In this document: positions 38,071 through 49,850 of the stretch, piece after piece | Position numbering within the stretch: the first letter of the stretch is position 1 | Layout of the letters: every line of letters starts with the position of its first letter | NCBI GenBank assembly: GCA_019802505.1 | Contig: JAFMOC010000095.1 | Span: forward strand, 711,001-775,000 | Origin: Corydoras sp. C115 | Lineage: Eukaryota > Chordata > Actinopteri > Siluriformes > Callichthyidae | Length of the DNA: 64,000 nt | Reading direction: 5' to 3' | Made by a program: the position numbers and the translations under genes | The notes under the pieces: generated by a model | Told to the model about the DNA's origin: nothing | Database searches by the model: none | The model's input: only the letters and a program-made list of their open reading frames with translations

Positions 38071-39204
38071 AGTGTGCATTGTTGGGGCCTAAATGTTCTG
38101 TTGTGTCTGACTTTTAAAATAGTCCTGTAAAATGTCTTGGACTTAATTAGCAAAGTTTTACATCGAATGTTTTCTTTGTAGCTATTTATTCCCCTTCGAG
38201 TTGTTCTAGCTTCAGGTGCACAATGGCCTCTTCCAAGGTCATGACCATGCATGACCTAGGTTCAGTTGGAGGGCGCAGTATTTCCTACGAAGAATAAGAG
38301 GGAAACATGCACTTCCCAGACCTCCCAGCAGCCCCCCCCCCCCCCCCCAGCAGCCCCCCCCCCCAGCAGTGATTTATAGTCTCTAGGGTGGTGTGTCTCT
38401 GATTGGCTTTATGACAGCATTTCCACCTTCTCTTCTCTTTATTGTCATGAGTTGTTCGCAAGAACTAAATATAACCGCGGTGAGTGAAAAGGGTGATGCA
38501 ATATTTGTAAATGATGAGTTTGTTAAATGTTGAGCATGTGAAAGGTCGTGAGGTCCGTCTAATTAAGATATGAGCTGGAAACTTTCTCTTTCCTTGCATT
38601 AGGAGTGCATAAATTATGGCGCGAGATCAGAAGTCAATGACTTTCAGACAGGTATACACATACAGAGGAATACACACATGCTTAAATAGAGCTATCCATG
38701 GGTCACTTACCTTTGCTTGCCGCCCGCTGGGTGGCCCCCTTCTGAGCTACTGCTGTGTGTGTGTGTGTTTCTCACACCCTCTGTAGGCCATTCAGATTCC
38801 CAGCTGCAGCAGTAGAGTGTGATTAGCATCTACACCAGCCTACTGTGCTCGGGTAGCAGTCACTCGGTGCTGCTGTATGCAAAGCCCTCGGTGTTCTGGC
38901 ACTGGTTCAGTTTTACACTGGTCTCCTCGAACCTGCTTTCCCTTAAAAATTCCTACAGAGAAAGTACCATTAATACCATTCAGTTTCTACTTTTGTCCAC
39001 AGCAGTGTACTGAGCTTAGGGTTAAACGTGGGACTATGTGTTTGTGATGAATTGATGCTTGTCATTCAGTTACAGCTGTCTCACCCATCAACTGAAATAC
39101 ACTTTTTATTATTGTTAATTGAATTCAAATTGCTATTGCAGAATCCTGCACAGCACTGCAAGTAGCACTGCTACTCATCATAGTTAAAAGGGTGGGTAGA
39201 AAGG
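38071..39204. other. gene-free sequence with poly-C patch
   Basis: A C-rich low-complexity tract with two GCAG breaks lies at 38,332-38,364. 38,440-39,010 is balanced single-copy DNA. No supported exon. Confidence 0.4.
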
Positions 39205-39350
39205 GTCTATTCTGTCTGCGTCGGTTTCCTTTTTGAGCTCAGGTTACCTCCCACAATCCTTAAACACAGAATTCTTGTGAATTGAAGATACTAAATTGGC
39301 CCCTTGGTGTTAATGTCTTAGTAAATGGGTTTGTCTGTGTGTCTGGTCCA
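39205..39350 (+). mobile_element. S1 SINE, heavily decayed
   Basis: TCTGCGTCGGTTTCC, TACCTCCCACAATCCTTAAA and CTAAATTGGCCCCTTGG follow the order of the S1 middle section. Head and tail are lost. Confidence 0.45.
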
Positions 39351-41397
39351 AGGTGTTTCCCAATAAGCCCAATGAGCATAGAGATAGGATTCAACACCCC
39401 AACCCTTACCTTAACTACAGCCTTTAAAATAAAAGATTCTTACAATTAATGATTAACCCTACTTGGCTAATCATTGGTTTTGTAACAGTTGTCTCAAGAT
39501 AAACAACACCCTGCTGGTTTTCGTGTGGGCTGTTTTTAGGATTTAATTTTGCAGTAAAAAAGTCCTTCTGCTTAATGTTTTTTTCTGTTTGTTTAGATTA
39601 ACATGAACTGAAATCCAGTGACTGATTACTGTTCAGCCGATACTTTAAATACAGACAAAGAATTGTTGCAGCAGCTCCAATAAAAGATTAATTGTGTTTT
39701 CACACATAGAGAATCACACTGCACGTCGGGACAGCCAGCAGCAGTTCTTATTCACTTTATTTGCAGGGTTACAAGATGAAAAGGTTCTATTCCGGGAGCT
39801 GAGACAGTGTGAAGAAAAACACTAGACGGACATGGTGAATGACTTTCCAATTTGGGGGGTGATGAGCAGGGTCAGTGCTTAACAAAGCCTTAAATGATTA
39901 TTAAGCTGCCCCCAACTCCTCCAAGCTGCTAATAGTTGGGTAAAAGTAGGCCAGGAGCAGGCATGAAATATGTGCAGCGACCATGACGGGGGAATAATGT
40001 GGGCCGTCCTGCGCCATCTCCCTCATTGAGAGCCATGCTGGGGACACATGGCAGTCTGGAAGAACTGCTGCTAGACTTCGTGTCACAAAAAGAATGACAG
40101 AACATCATGTGTGACATAAAGAAAGAACAAAGAAGCGTGTCGTTTTTTTTTTTTTTTTTTTTTGTTTTTTTCATGATTGAAAGCAAAATGCAGAGCTTTG
40201 GTAATTAGACTCCTGTGGATTATGAAGAATTAAATGAGTGGGGCATTCTGAAGACATTTGTACTGATTTTTATTGTAATTTTTATATTTTTAACCCTTTG
40301 TTCAATTCTTTTTTCGATGAAAAAATGCCAAACACCATGAAAAGGACTAGTTTCTTTACAGCAGTGCAAGTATTATAGGCAAAATCAAGTGAAAAAACTA
40401 AGAAGACTTTGCTCAGGATTTAATTAAAGGGGTCTATCATGTGTCTCAGGGTGTGAACTCTCAATAAGGGCACAGACCATATCACTGGATAACATTATGA
40501 TGGTCAAGCGCACTAAATTAACACACATTACAATTCAAATCTAGGGACGCTTTCACCACCTACATGGCCACAAATCTATATATGTGCTCTAATAAGAGGG
40601 TTTCCGCAAGTCAGCCTTATAATGTTCTCCCTTTTATATAGTTGGCGTAAGTCATAAATGATTCATGTGATTCTGCAATTATTTATTTTCTTCAGATATA
40701 TAAAAATGATTCTTAACAATGTAGATTTCAAGTAATTTCCTAAAGATAAAAAAAAAAAAACATAAACGTCCTCTGCATAATTGCCCATCTTTTTTGGCTA
40801 GACTCTGATAAGATATGCATCGTGCCTTGAACAGGCATGCTGCATTAATTGTATGCCTTCAGGCTATTTACATTAAAGCTAAGTCATATGTAAAAGTCTA
40901 ACAGCACAGAGCCCTGTAAATTTAAAGAGCTGTCTGGGGCCGTAAAGTTGCTTTGAGACAATTTTCTGCTATAAAAATGTATTTACAAAGAAAATAACAA
41001 TGTGAAACAAGCCATTGGGAATATTTTGTTGACAAAAGCAAAATTACAGCTAAAACGTAGATATGCTTAAACTATCTCTTATTACTTTGTTTGAGAGCAA
41101 AAATAGTGCGTCAGTTTTTCTATTTTTAATATTTAAAAAAACACACCAGAAACCATATATCAATTGGTATATATTGTTAATAAGATTAGCTATGCTATTT
41201 AAATGGTGTCCTCGTACAGAATTGTGCTAGTAGGTGAATTGTGGGTAAATTGCCCTGGATGTAAATGTCTGTGTTTGTGTACCTTGCAAAAGAATGATGA
41301 ACATTACCTCATTAACAGCCGAAAGCGTTGCAGCACAACCCTGCATTGCTGAACAGGATAACTACATTAACCACCTACAAATTTAAATAATGAAAGT
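39351..41397. other. gene-free, mostly single-copy sequence
   Basis: No supported exon. A T-run lies at 40,143-40,170. 39,900-40,100 and 40,420-40,640 are balanced and repeat-free. The rest is AT-rich. Confidence 0.4.
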
Positions 41398-41409
41398 AAT
41401 ATGAGATGA

Positions 41410-41757
41410 GGCGGCACGGTGGTTTAGTGGTTAGCACGTTCGCCTCTCAGCGCTAGGATTCCCGGTTCGAATCCCCATCTGGGTGGAGTTTCCATGTTCT
41501 CCCCGTATCTGCGTGGGTTTCCTCCGGGTTCTCCGGTTTCCTCCCACAGTCCAAAAACATGGATCAAGTCAATTGAATTCTCCAAATTGCCCCATATAGA
41601 GTGTGTTTGTGTGAGTGAGTGTGTGCCCAGCGATGGATTGGCGCCCTGTCCTGGGTGTATCTGCCCAGCGCCCGAGACGTTCTCCCCTGGATGGGCATGG
41701 GGAACCCCACCGCGACCCTAAAAGAGGATAAAGCGGGAGATAATGAATGAATGAATG
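41410..41757 (+). mobile_element. S1 SINE, full length, best preserved
   Basis: Head GGCGGCACGGTGGTTTAG, B box GGTTCGAATCC, all body blocks and a GAAT tail are intact. The 12-base flank AATATGAGATGA occurs at 41,398-41,409 and 41,758-41,769, a perfect target duplication. It can serve as the reference copy for S1 in this window. Confidence 0.9.
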
Positions 41758-41769
41758 AATATGAGATGA

Positions 41770-41899
41770 TGCCCAGCGATGGATTGGCGCCCTGTCCTGG
41801 GTGTATCTGCCCAGCGCCTAAAACGTTCTCCCCTGGATGGGCATGGGGAACCCCCCCGCGACCCTAATATAGGATAAAGCGGAAGATAATGAATGAATG
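41770..41899 (+). mobile_element. second, 5'-truncated S1 in tandem
   Basis: It starts at TGCCCAGCGATGG and runs to the GAAT tail, followed by a third AATATGAGATGA at 41,900-41,911. It differs from the neighbouring full copy at several sites (GCCTAAAACG against GCCCGAGACG), so it is not a simple recent copy of it. Confidence 0.8.
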
Positions 41900-41911
41900 A
41901 ATATGAGATGA

Positions 41912-43064
41912 TTTGGGCATTTTGCTTCATATACACTGTACATAAAACACTTGTAGTCATGTGACTCAACATATCCCCTTTGCATTTCTGTGCAAAACAA
42001 GAAAGATCCTAATCCTCATATTAACCCAGCTTCAATAAGCCAGAATTTACATTCTACTGCTTTCCTTGTTGTTCTAATGTACTCTTGTTCTGCGTCTGAA
42101 TGAAGTAGCATATGACATGTACTGCATGGGGTAATGTCGGTGCCACTACACTGCTCGGTTGTGGGGGAAAAACTGTCAGCATATCTGTCTATGAAGAGTG
42201 CCCAAATGGTGCAGCTGGATTATACTTTCACACCCTCTCTTTGAAATGTCTTTCTTTTAAATCCAAAAATGTGGGGGGGGGGAGAAATTTGCTGTGGTTG
42301 CATAGAACTTATCTGCAAAAGTGGTGCTGGTGGGCATGTAGAGGAGTTTTCAAAGTGGTGCCATCTCCATATGGTTTACCAGATAATGCTTTATCTGCCA
42401 TCTTTCCCTGCTCCCTCTTTCTCTCTCTTGCCCGTGGCTACGTTTCTATCTGTGCATCAATTAGCACATGATTAATAGAACAAGCAAGCAGTTTAGAGGT
42501 AATAGAAGACAATTAACATCTTATTCCAACATAAAGGACTTCGCTAAGTACCCTAACCATTGCCATTCTCTGCCTGGAATTAAAATAAGTGTTTGTCCTA
42601 ATTCGCATTCAGTATAATGTGAAGTGGGCCCACTTTGTATGCCACAACACCATTAATCTAATTAGAGCAAGCTGTAAATGAAGCAGTGTCACACCAAAGA
42701 GGATGAATGAAGCTCTGCCATGCCACTGCTGGAGAACGCTTTCACTTCAAATGCCAATCTTGAAAATTAACAGCCTTGAGCAAAGGCAATCATACTTGTT
42801 GCTGATTAATTTATCACCCCTGTCTCTGGCTTCCTCTCCCTGATGATGGGTGTGTTGCAAATACACATGCACACTGGTAAATACTCTCATAGCGGTGGTG
42901 TCCAGGGCTTTGCTGGTCGGAAGAAAAATGAAAACCGTTGGATTAAAAGAGGCGCTCTGATTGACGGCTACCTTGAGACTGGGCTGATGGAGTTGTCAAG
43001 CCAGAATGCTAACAGACTGCCACCACTCCGACTGCAGATGCACTGTGCACTGGTGCATTTCACA

Positions 43065-43102
<38 letters not shown>

Positions 43103-44019
43103 CATGCACAGTACTGTCTCAAGGATATCATGTGAAAACACATGGGCATATTGCGAAAAAAAATACACGTAGATGTCAGTAGTGCGTATGTCTGTGAGAA
43201 AATTGGAATATGTGTTCAAAAGGAGCATGAGTGACAAATAGGTTCAATTTTACATTGCAACCTGAGCAAAGGACGGATCACAGAACTCCTTTTCCAATAT
43301 TCCAGGAACGTGATTTGTTTGTGGAAAATGATATTATAATGGATTTCGAACAAATCCTCTATGTAAATTTGGTATTAATGATGAAGTCCATAGTGCAACG
43401 TAATGCACCAGGCATAAGGGAGTAGTAATAATATTTTTTGCAAGCTGAAATTATAGGGATTTTGATGCAACTGACCAGAGGTCAACTTAAAATCCATAAT
43501 ATTTGATTATCTCATATAATAACCTTCACAAAGGACTTTATACCCTCTGAATCTATACTTATTACAGAAGAAAATGCAAAGTGGGTTAGGTGGAAATACA
43601 AAAGACACCTGAGGGCTAATGACTCAGTGAAAATCTCTCACCTCCGTGCCTTCAATTCTCCCTCATCCACATAATAATGGAAGGGAAGGGAATTTCTGAA
43701 GACATTGTGATTATCCGCAGCACATAAGAACTCTAGCCAGATGCATGTCTGATTACAAAAAGAGCATTAAGTCCTGTTGATTTTAGTGCGGGACAGTATG
43801 TGGAATATCAGTTGCCCTCTAATTGCAGACCAATTGTGTTTTTTTTTTTTTTTTTTGGTTCCGTTCTTCTTCTTTACTATATGATTCCTCTATCCATTAT
43901 GCCCTGCTGGGGCATTTCTGTACGAGGCCGTTGTCAGCCAGCTGATCGTCCATATTCGTTTTCAGAGGTCTGATCAGAGGTTTGACCATTTATGAATCTG
44001 ATCTACGTTCTCTTCCACT
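41912..44019. other. gene-free, conserved-looking sequence
   Basis: 42,470-42,850 and 43,560-43,830 are repeat-free, with cores such as ACCATTAATCTAATTAGAGC. They are candidate conserved non-coding DNA. A CA array lies at 43,061-43,101 and a T-run near 43,839-43,857. No supported exon. Confidence 0.4.
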
Positions 44020-44235
44020 CATTTTTCCACTTCATCTTCCACTCTTCCAGCCATTCAGTGAAACATATACACACACTGGTGAGGTGAGGACACATGCCTG
44101 GAGCAGTGGGAAGCCTTGAATACGGCCCACTTTGGTCCACTTCAGACATAGTACTTGGTGGGACTGGGAATAAAACCAGGGAGCTTCAGTTTGCAAGGCT
44201 GGTTCCTTTACTAGAAACCTATGACTGCCCCATAA
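44020..44235 (-). mobile_element. S3 tRNA-like SINE
   Basis: It shares CACACACTGGTGAGG, CCACTTCAGACATAG, TTGGTGGGACTGG and GCAAGGCTGGTTCC with the copy at 11,990. The minus-strand head contains the complement of CTAGAAACCTATGACTGCC. Confidence 0.6.
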
Positions 44236-44486
44236 TATAATGGTTATTGTCATGGCCCTGGGGTGTTCCTTGACAATTGCCACCAATATTTCCAACACAT
44301 CCATTGCCCTCCACCATTCAGTCAGGAGCGATAGAATTCTACCTTATCCTCCTTGCTGGAAAGGTGCTTTGCTGAGTCCTAAAGTTAATTTCCGTTTAGG
44401 ACCCTGTTTTTGAGAGGTTTGAGAAGAACACCAAGTCAGAGCTGTGCAAACAGCCAGCACCACTAGTGGTACACTGTGGGGCTAAT

Positions 44487-44578
44487 GCAGTCCCCTTCAA
44501 CGTTCTCCCATGGATGGGTATGGGGAACACTTCTGCAAACCTAGTAGAGGATAAAGTGGAAGATAATGGATGGATGGA
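44487..44578 (+). mobile_element. S1 SINE, 3' fragment
   Basis: TTCTCCCATGGATGGGTATG, TAGTAGAGGATAAAGTGG and a GGAT tail; only the last 90 bases are present. Confidence 0.75.
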
Positions 44579-44749
44579 GGGAAATCGCCTTTTTTTCATG
44601 GAGAATTTTTTCCACCTAATTTGTAATTCTGGCTTTTTCCTTGTTCTTTCCCTTGATCCCTATGGCCACACTCTTCAATATCTGCCTAGTGACCAAAGCA
44701 CACTAGGTGAATCATTTTCTGTGGGGTCACAATCAAAAACTGATAGAAA

Positions 44750-45098
44750 CCTATCCATCCATCCATTATCTTCCGCTTTATCCACTACTATGGTCGTGGG
44801 GATGTTCCCTATGCCCATCCAGGGGAGAACGTTGGGCGCTGGGCAGATATACCCAATACAGGGTGCCAATCTATCGCTGGACACACACTCACTCACACAG
44901 ACACATTTTTGGGGTAATTCGGAGAATTCAATTGACCTTGATCCATGTTTTTGGACTGTTGGAGGAAACCGGAGAACCCGAAGGAAACCCACGCGGACAC
45001 GGGGAGAACATGGAATCTCCATCCTGATTGGGATTTGAACCGGGAATCCCTAGTGCTTAGAGGTGAACATGCTAAACACTAAGTCACCGTGCCGCCCT
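44750..45098 (-). mobile_element. S1 SINE, full length
   Basis: Complement from CCATCCATTATCTTCCGC to AAGTCACCGTGCCGCCC. A perfect 10-base target duplication, CTGATAGAAA, lies at 44,740-44,749 and 45,099-45,108. Confidence 0.87.
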
Positions 45099-45108
45099 CT
45101 GATAGAAA

Positions 45109-46393
45109 TCATTGTGTCAATTTAAATGTACGTTAATTCTTAAGGTGCCTATTTATTTTATTTTGGAATATAAAGTTTTTTTTGCCACTTCTGCCACTTC
45201 TGCATTTCCTGGAAAGACCAACTATGGTTGTACAGCTATAAAGTTATAGTGGTGGCCTTAGCAATCCTAACTAAAGACTTATTTTAAATTTAAATTGGTT
45301 TTCTAGCTATAAATAGGTAGGCTTGATTATCTCTAATTGTTTTATTTCCATGTATTGTTAAGCAAATGAATGTATGATAGAGAAAATCAAAGTTTTGTTG
45401 TTTTACAAATTTTCTGAGATCTTTAGGAGGGCTGCAAACATTTACTCACAATTATTCTAAACGATTTAAACAATTATTTTCCTTTTTCTACAATAAAATA
45501 CATTTACTTTAATTAAACCCTGACTTCTTCTCTCGTTTTATTAAAGTTCAGGTAGGTCACCAAAAGGTTAATTTCCAGTCTTCTTTTATCAGCCATATAA
45601 ATAATGGAGACGTTTACTGTATATATAACAATATTAACATGTGTTCAATGCATTGCCTCAGCTCTGACATGTGCAACAATGTTAGATGAAGCATCTCATT
45701 GGTCATTCTCCTTTGATCATGAGAACTGGGGTCAAAGGACTCGACAGGCCAAGAGCTGACCACCCTGATTCCACATTTGTATGCTGGATTCCCCCCTCCC
45801 TTATTTTGCTTTCATATTATTTTCCCTCCTTTCAACAAGTGCTGGTTTTCATCTACTGAAACAAAAGCTAACTGTTTTGCTCGGAACCAGATCAAGGGCC
45901 TCCCTTTTCCTCCAGGAGAGGTGGAAAAACAAACATGGCGCACGGCGATACCTTCTGTCGCTTCCAGGCTCACATCTGCAGCACCGCCACTCAGCTGCTC
46001 GAGAGGTTATGCTGTCTCTCTGCTACACCCCTTCCCCCGCTTCCACTTTCCAAAACACTGTCCTCCCCTGGGAAAGGCCTGTTTATCAGCTAGACTGCCA
46101 ACCACATGATGGAACCCCCAAGGAGCATCAAACACAACATGGCAATTTGGGTACGATGCAGGTCAGACCCTGCTCTGAGGAACATACACTCAGTCGTGGA
46201 CAAGCATGCATGCAAGCACTTGCCTAGAAGATCAGAGACCTTGCCATTGCTGTTTCAGATCGCGATGGTTGCTGGAAAGGATTTACCAGAATGGCTGTTT
46301 AATTGTAAGTTTAGAGAACATGAAGCAAGGGTATGTTACTAGTAAAAGGAAATAAAGTATTATAATAATATTAGTAGATATAATAATAACAAT
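45109..46393. other. gene-free sequence with GC-rich patch
   Basis: 45,880-46,230 is C-rich and holds overlapping open frames of 110 and 148 codons in two frames. Neither looks like a known protein, and two long frames overlapping suggests composition, not coding. The rest is AT-rich. Confidence 0.4.
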
Positions 46394-46733
46394 TATGGGC
46401 AGCATGGTGGCTTAGTGTTTAGCCTATTCACCTCTCAGTGCTGGGATTCCAATTTCCAATCCCGATCAGGGTGGAGTTTCCATGTTCTTCCCGTGGCCTT
46501 GTGGGTTTCCTCCGGGTTCTTGGAGTTTCCTCCCACAGTCCAAAGACATGGATTCAGGGTAAATCGAATGCTTTAAATTGCCCCATACAGAGTGTGTTTG
46601 TGTGTTTCTGAGTAAGTGTGTCCAGTGATAGACTGGGTGTATCTGCCGGGGATCCCAAAATGACCCCACGGGACCCCACGCGACCCTAGTAGAGGATTAA
46701 GCGGAAGATAATAAATTAATGAATGATTGAATG
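46394..46733 (+). mobile_element. S1 SINE, full length, diverged
   Basis: Head GGGCAGCATGGTGGCTTAG, TCCTCCCACAGTCC, TGCCCCATACAGAGTG and the end GGATTAAGCGGAAGATAATA are kept. The B box is damaged (TTTCCAATCCC). Confidence 0.8.
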
Positions 46734-46961
46734 TTTTAAAAGTCCATTTGATGATTGACTGGTTCTGATGGGATGCTCTGGTATCTCCCTCTGAGTAGGA
46801 TTTGTAGGATCACGATGTTGAACAAAACATGGACTGTTATTTTAACATGGTAAAAACAACATGAGTAAAAAATCTGTCTATGTCTTCCACCACTGATTTT
46901 GTTGGTCTGTCTTTTGGGCCATGATTCTTTACAGTACTGGAAATGAAATTCATCTCATGCT

Positions 46962-47321
46962 ATTATCTTCTGCTTAATCTTCTACATGGCATTAAGGTTG
47001 AGTGGGAGGGTTCCCATGCCCATCCAGGGGAGAACATTTAGGGCACAAGGTTCACACATTACATCCATACATTACAGCATGCCAATCCATGGGCAAATAC
47101 TCACACACACACACAAACACACATTATATGTGGCAATTTAAAAGCATGTACCTTGTGTTTACCTTGAATGAAACTGGAAAATCCACATGGACACACAGAG
47201 AACATAAAAACTCCAGATTCACCCAGATTGGTATTTGAAAAACACCCAGATTGGTATGCGAACCAGGAATCGCCAGCGCTTTGAGGCCAATGTGCGCAAC
47301 ATTAAGCCACCGTGCCACCCT
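46962..47321 (-). mobile_element. S1 SINE, near full length
   Basis: Complement from ATTATCTTCTGCTTAATC to AAGCCACCGTGCCACCC, with an imperfect repeat of CACCCAGATTGGTAT near 47,220-47,255. The head abuts an ATT array. Confidence 0.78.
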
Positions 47322-47347
47322 ATTATTATTATTATTATTATTATTAT
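47322..47347. repeat. ATT microsatellite between two S1 copies
   Basis: About eight ATT units join the head of one S1 copy to the tail of the next. Confidence 0.9.
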
Positions 47348-47476
47348 ACATCCATCCATCCATCCGTTATCTTCCACTTAATCCTCTACTTGGTTTGCTG
47401 GGGGGGTTCCCCATGCCCATCTAGGAGACAACGTTTTGAGCAGATACACCCAGGACAGGGCGCCAATCTATCACTG
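47348..47476 (-). mobile_element. S1 SINE, 5'-truncated
   Basis: Complement of the 3' third: CCATCCATCCGTTATCTTCC to GGGCGCCAATCTATCACTG. It is cut off directly at another ATT array (47,477-47,506). Confidence 0.8.
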
Positions 47477-47506
47477 ATTATTATTATTATTACTATTATT
47501 ATTATT

Positions 47507-47672
47507 ATAACTTTAATTACCTGTAACTACCTGTATGTATCTATATAGCTATCAATATATTTATTCCTATATTTATATAGATTTATATAGATTGATTTCT
47601 GCTTCTGCGACTGTGCTGCCCTAATGAAACTATTCTTAAATTTATACACATAAAACAATTATACATTTAATA
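47507..47672. repeat. local duplication D3, block X1
   Basis: ATAACTTTAATTACCTGTAA, ACCTGTATGTATCTATATAG and ACACATAAAACAATT match block X2 at 49,509-49,712. Both copies directly follow an ATT array. Confidence 0.75.
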
Positions 47673-49181
47673 AGGGAAATATACCACACCAAGCTGTGCC
47701 AAATCTCCTTTACCATATTTACGCATTACTAAGAATAATTGTTTTGGACTAAAATGATTTCTCCGAGTAAAAGTAAAAGTTACTTTAGTCCTTACATTAA
47801 TGAGGCTGAAAATCATTCAAAGCTTTCAACCTAGTATAGTGCAATGAAGCAATCGCATTATATCAAAGTCACTAATAATGAACCATATGCTGGCTGATGC
47901 TTTCAGGATTCACTGACAACATTTCTCTGACATTTGTTTTGAAACATAATTAAATTTGAAAACGAAGGCAGTTGATTATGTAAATAATATGCCATGCGCT
48001 CATGCCATATGAGACACGGCATGTTTCTAAAAGCATTTCGGCCGAAAGTTTAGGCCACCATAAGGCAATCAGTTTGTTGTTGGACAATGTATATTTAGGT
48101 TATATGTAAAGATTGTGAAATTTTGAATTTCTAGTTTGTCCAACTCTTTAAGCTTCAATATGGGATTAAGCAGTATGTTACAGTTTTTAGGATTACCCTT
48201 TTAGATAAATGCAAGCTGTGCCCCTCTTGTCACTCACTGAGTAGTTGGTAGTAGCAACCTGAGCCTCTACCTCAATCACATTCACCTCTTGTGCGTTTTA
48301 ATAGCAGATGCCTTCCCGCTAGCACGCTTTCCCTTATGGCCTGCATGGCAGACTCTCTTTTATCCATCAAGGCACGATGGCAGGAGAATCCAACAGGGCC
48401 GCTTGAAGTAGTGCGGCATTTGAATTTGGCATTGTCTCCCACTGCGTTGCATTTCACTTGGCCTGCGATAACAAGTGACTATTCTAATTGCTGCCGTCCC
48501 AACTGTGCGATTTAACCCAGTGCACTGCTCTGGTTAGGCACCAGTCCAGAATCACTTGCCTTGGAGAGATAGCAGTGGTGCATGCTGAGTTTTCTTGCTC
48601 TTCCTGAACACGTTGCATTTCCAAAGCACACTGAAAGATGATGAAACGAATTTCAAGTGTGGCCAAAGATTGACATCAATGCATGGTATTCAGATTATTT
48701 GTTTTAAGAATTCAGGTTTTTTTATTATTATTATTATTTAACCAAGAATTTAAATCTTGTAAATGTTCTTTTTTTCACATTTTGAATTGCAGTAACTACA
48801 TTTAGAATTTAAGTCATAACTATAAAATTAAATTCACATGACTGTTCATCTAAAAATTACATTTGTGTAATGTTAAGGACAATAGAGACAAATGTATCAT
48901 GTAAAGTCATTAAGTAAACAAATGGTGCATTTGGATTTTATCAATTATATAAGCTGTGTACTTGGGTAGTATACAAATGCTGTGCCATTGCCACTCAAGT
49001 GCACCTGAAATTGAAATAAATTTTAAGATACAAGTCTTGCTTTTAGTAAGTGCAGCAAAGTGGTGGCACGTTTTAAATATACACCCAGAGAGCTATTTAT
49101 GCTTGTTGTCATGGTACCACTCTGCAGTTCATTCTAATTCATTGTGTTGCTATATAATAAATCTATTAATAAAATGTCGAA
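47673..49181. other. gene-free, mostly single-copy sequence
   Basis: 48,190-48,670 has balanced composition and no repeat match. This 1.5 kb separates blocks X1 and Y1 of duplication D3; the other copy lacks it. Confidence 0.4.
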
Positions 49182-49313
49182 TATGATATTACGTGGCCTA
49201 CATACAACCATGATTATTAAAGCTAATGGACGTTTTAGTAATATTAAATAAATATGCTAATAATCATTTACATTGAGACTTAAAATACAATGCAATATGA
49301 ATCATTATACACA
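49182..49313. repeat. local duplication D3, block Y1
   Basis: CATGATTATTAAAGCTAATG, TTTTAGTAATATTAAATAAA and GAGACTTAAAATACAATG correspond to block Y2 at 49,723-49,850. Confidence 0.65.
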
Positions 49314-49399
49314 AACACACACTATATGGGGCAATATAGAGCATTTAATTTACCTTGAATCCATGTTTTTGGACTGTGGAATGAATCCGGAAAATCCAG

Positions 49400-49402
<3 letters not shown>
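49314..49402 (-). mobile_element. S1 SINE fragment
   Basis: Complement of the middle: ACACACTATATGGGGCAATA, CATGTTTTTGGACTGTGG. It ends at an AAT/ATT array. Confidence 0.7.

Positions 49403-49493
<91 letters not shown>
49403..49493. repeat. palindromic AAT/ATT array
   Basis: About 14 AAT units switch to ATT units near 49,445, so the halves are self-complementary. Confidence 0.92.
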
Positions 49494-49508
49494 TCTATTA
49501 TTAAAATT

Positions 49509-49850
49509 ATAACTTTAATTATCTGTAACTACCTGTATGTATCTATAGAGCTATCAATGTCTTTATTACATATATTTATATGTGTATCTGTTACAAACTA
49601 TTCACAAAAATAGATAGACTATGACTTCTGCCACTGTGCCTCCAGTAATGAAACTATTTATACAAAATTAGATTTCTGTCAAATTCATACACATAAAACA
49701 ATAATTCATTGTTGACAAATAAGATAACATGCCCTACTGTACTCATGACTATTAAAGCTTATGAAAGTTTTAGTGAATATTAAATAAAGTGTTAAATAAT
49801 TATTTACACCAAGGCTTAAAACACAGTGTAAAATTAATATTTATACACAG
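49509..49850. repeat. local duplication D3, joined blocks X2 and Y2
   Basis: X2 (49,509-49,712) pairs with 47,507-47,672 and Y2 (from about 49,723) pairs with 49,182-49,313. Here the two blocks are adjacent. Confidence 0.72.

Noticed and set aside
44466..45038. 190-codon open frame, longest in the window
   Set aside because: It crosses an S1 fragment and a full S1 copy on the other strand, including the target duplication; similar short frames recur in every S1 copy.
45777..46342. Overlapping frames of 110, 148 and 78 codons
   Set aside because: Several frames are open at once in a C-rich patch, with no recognisable domain, so composition is the likelier cause.
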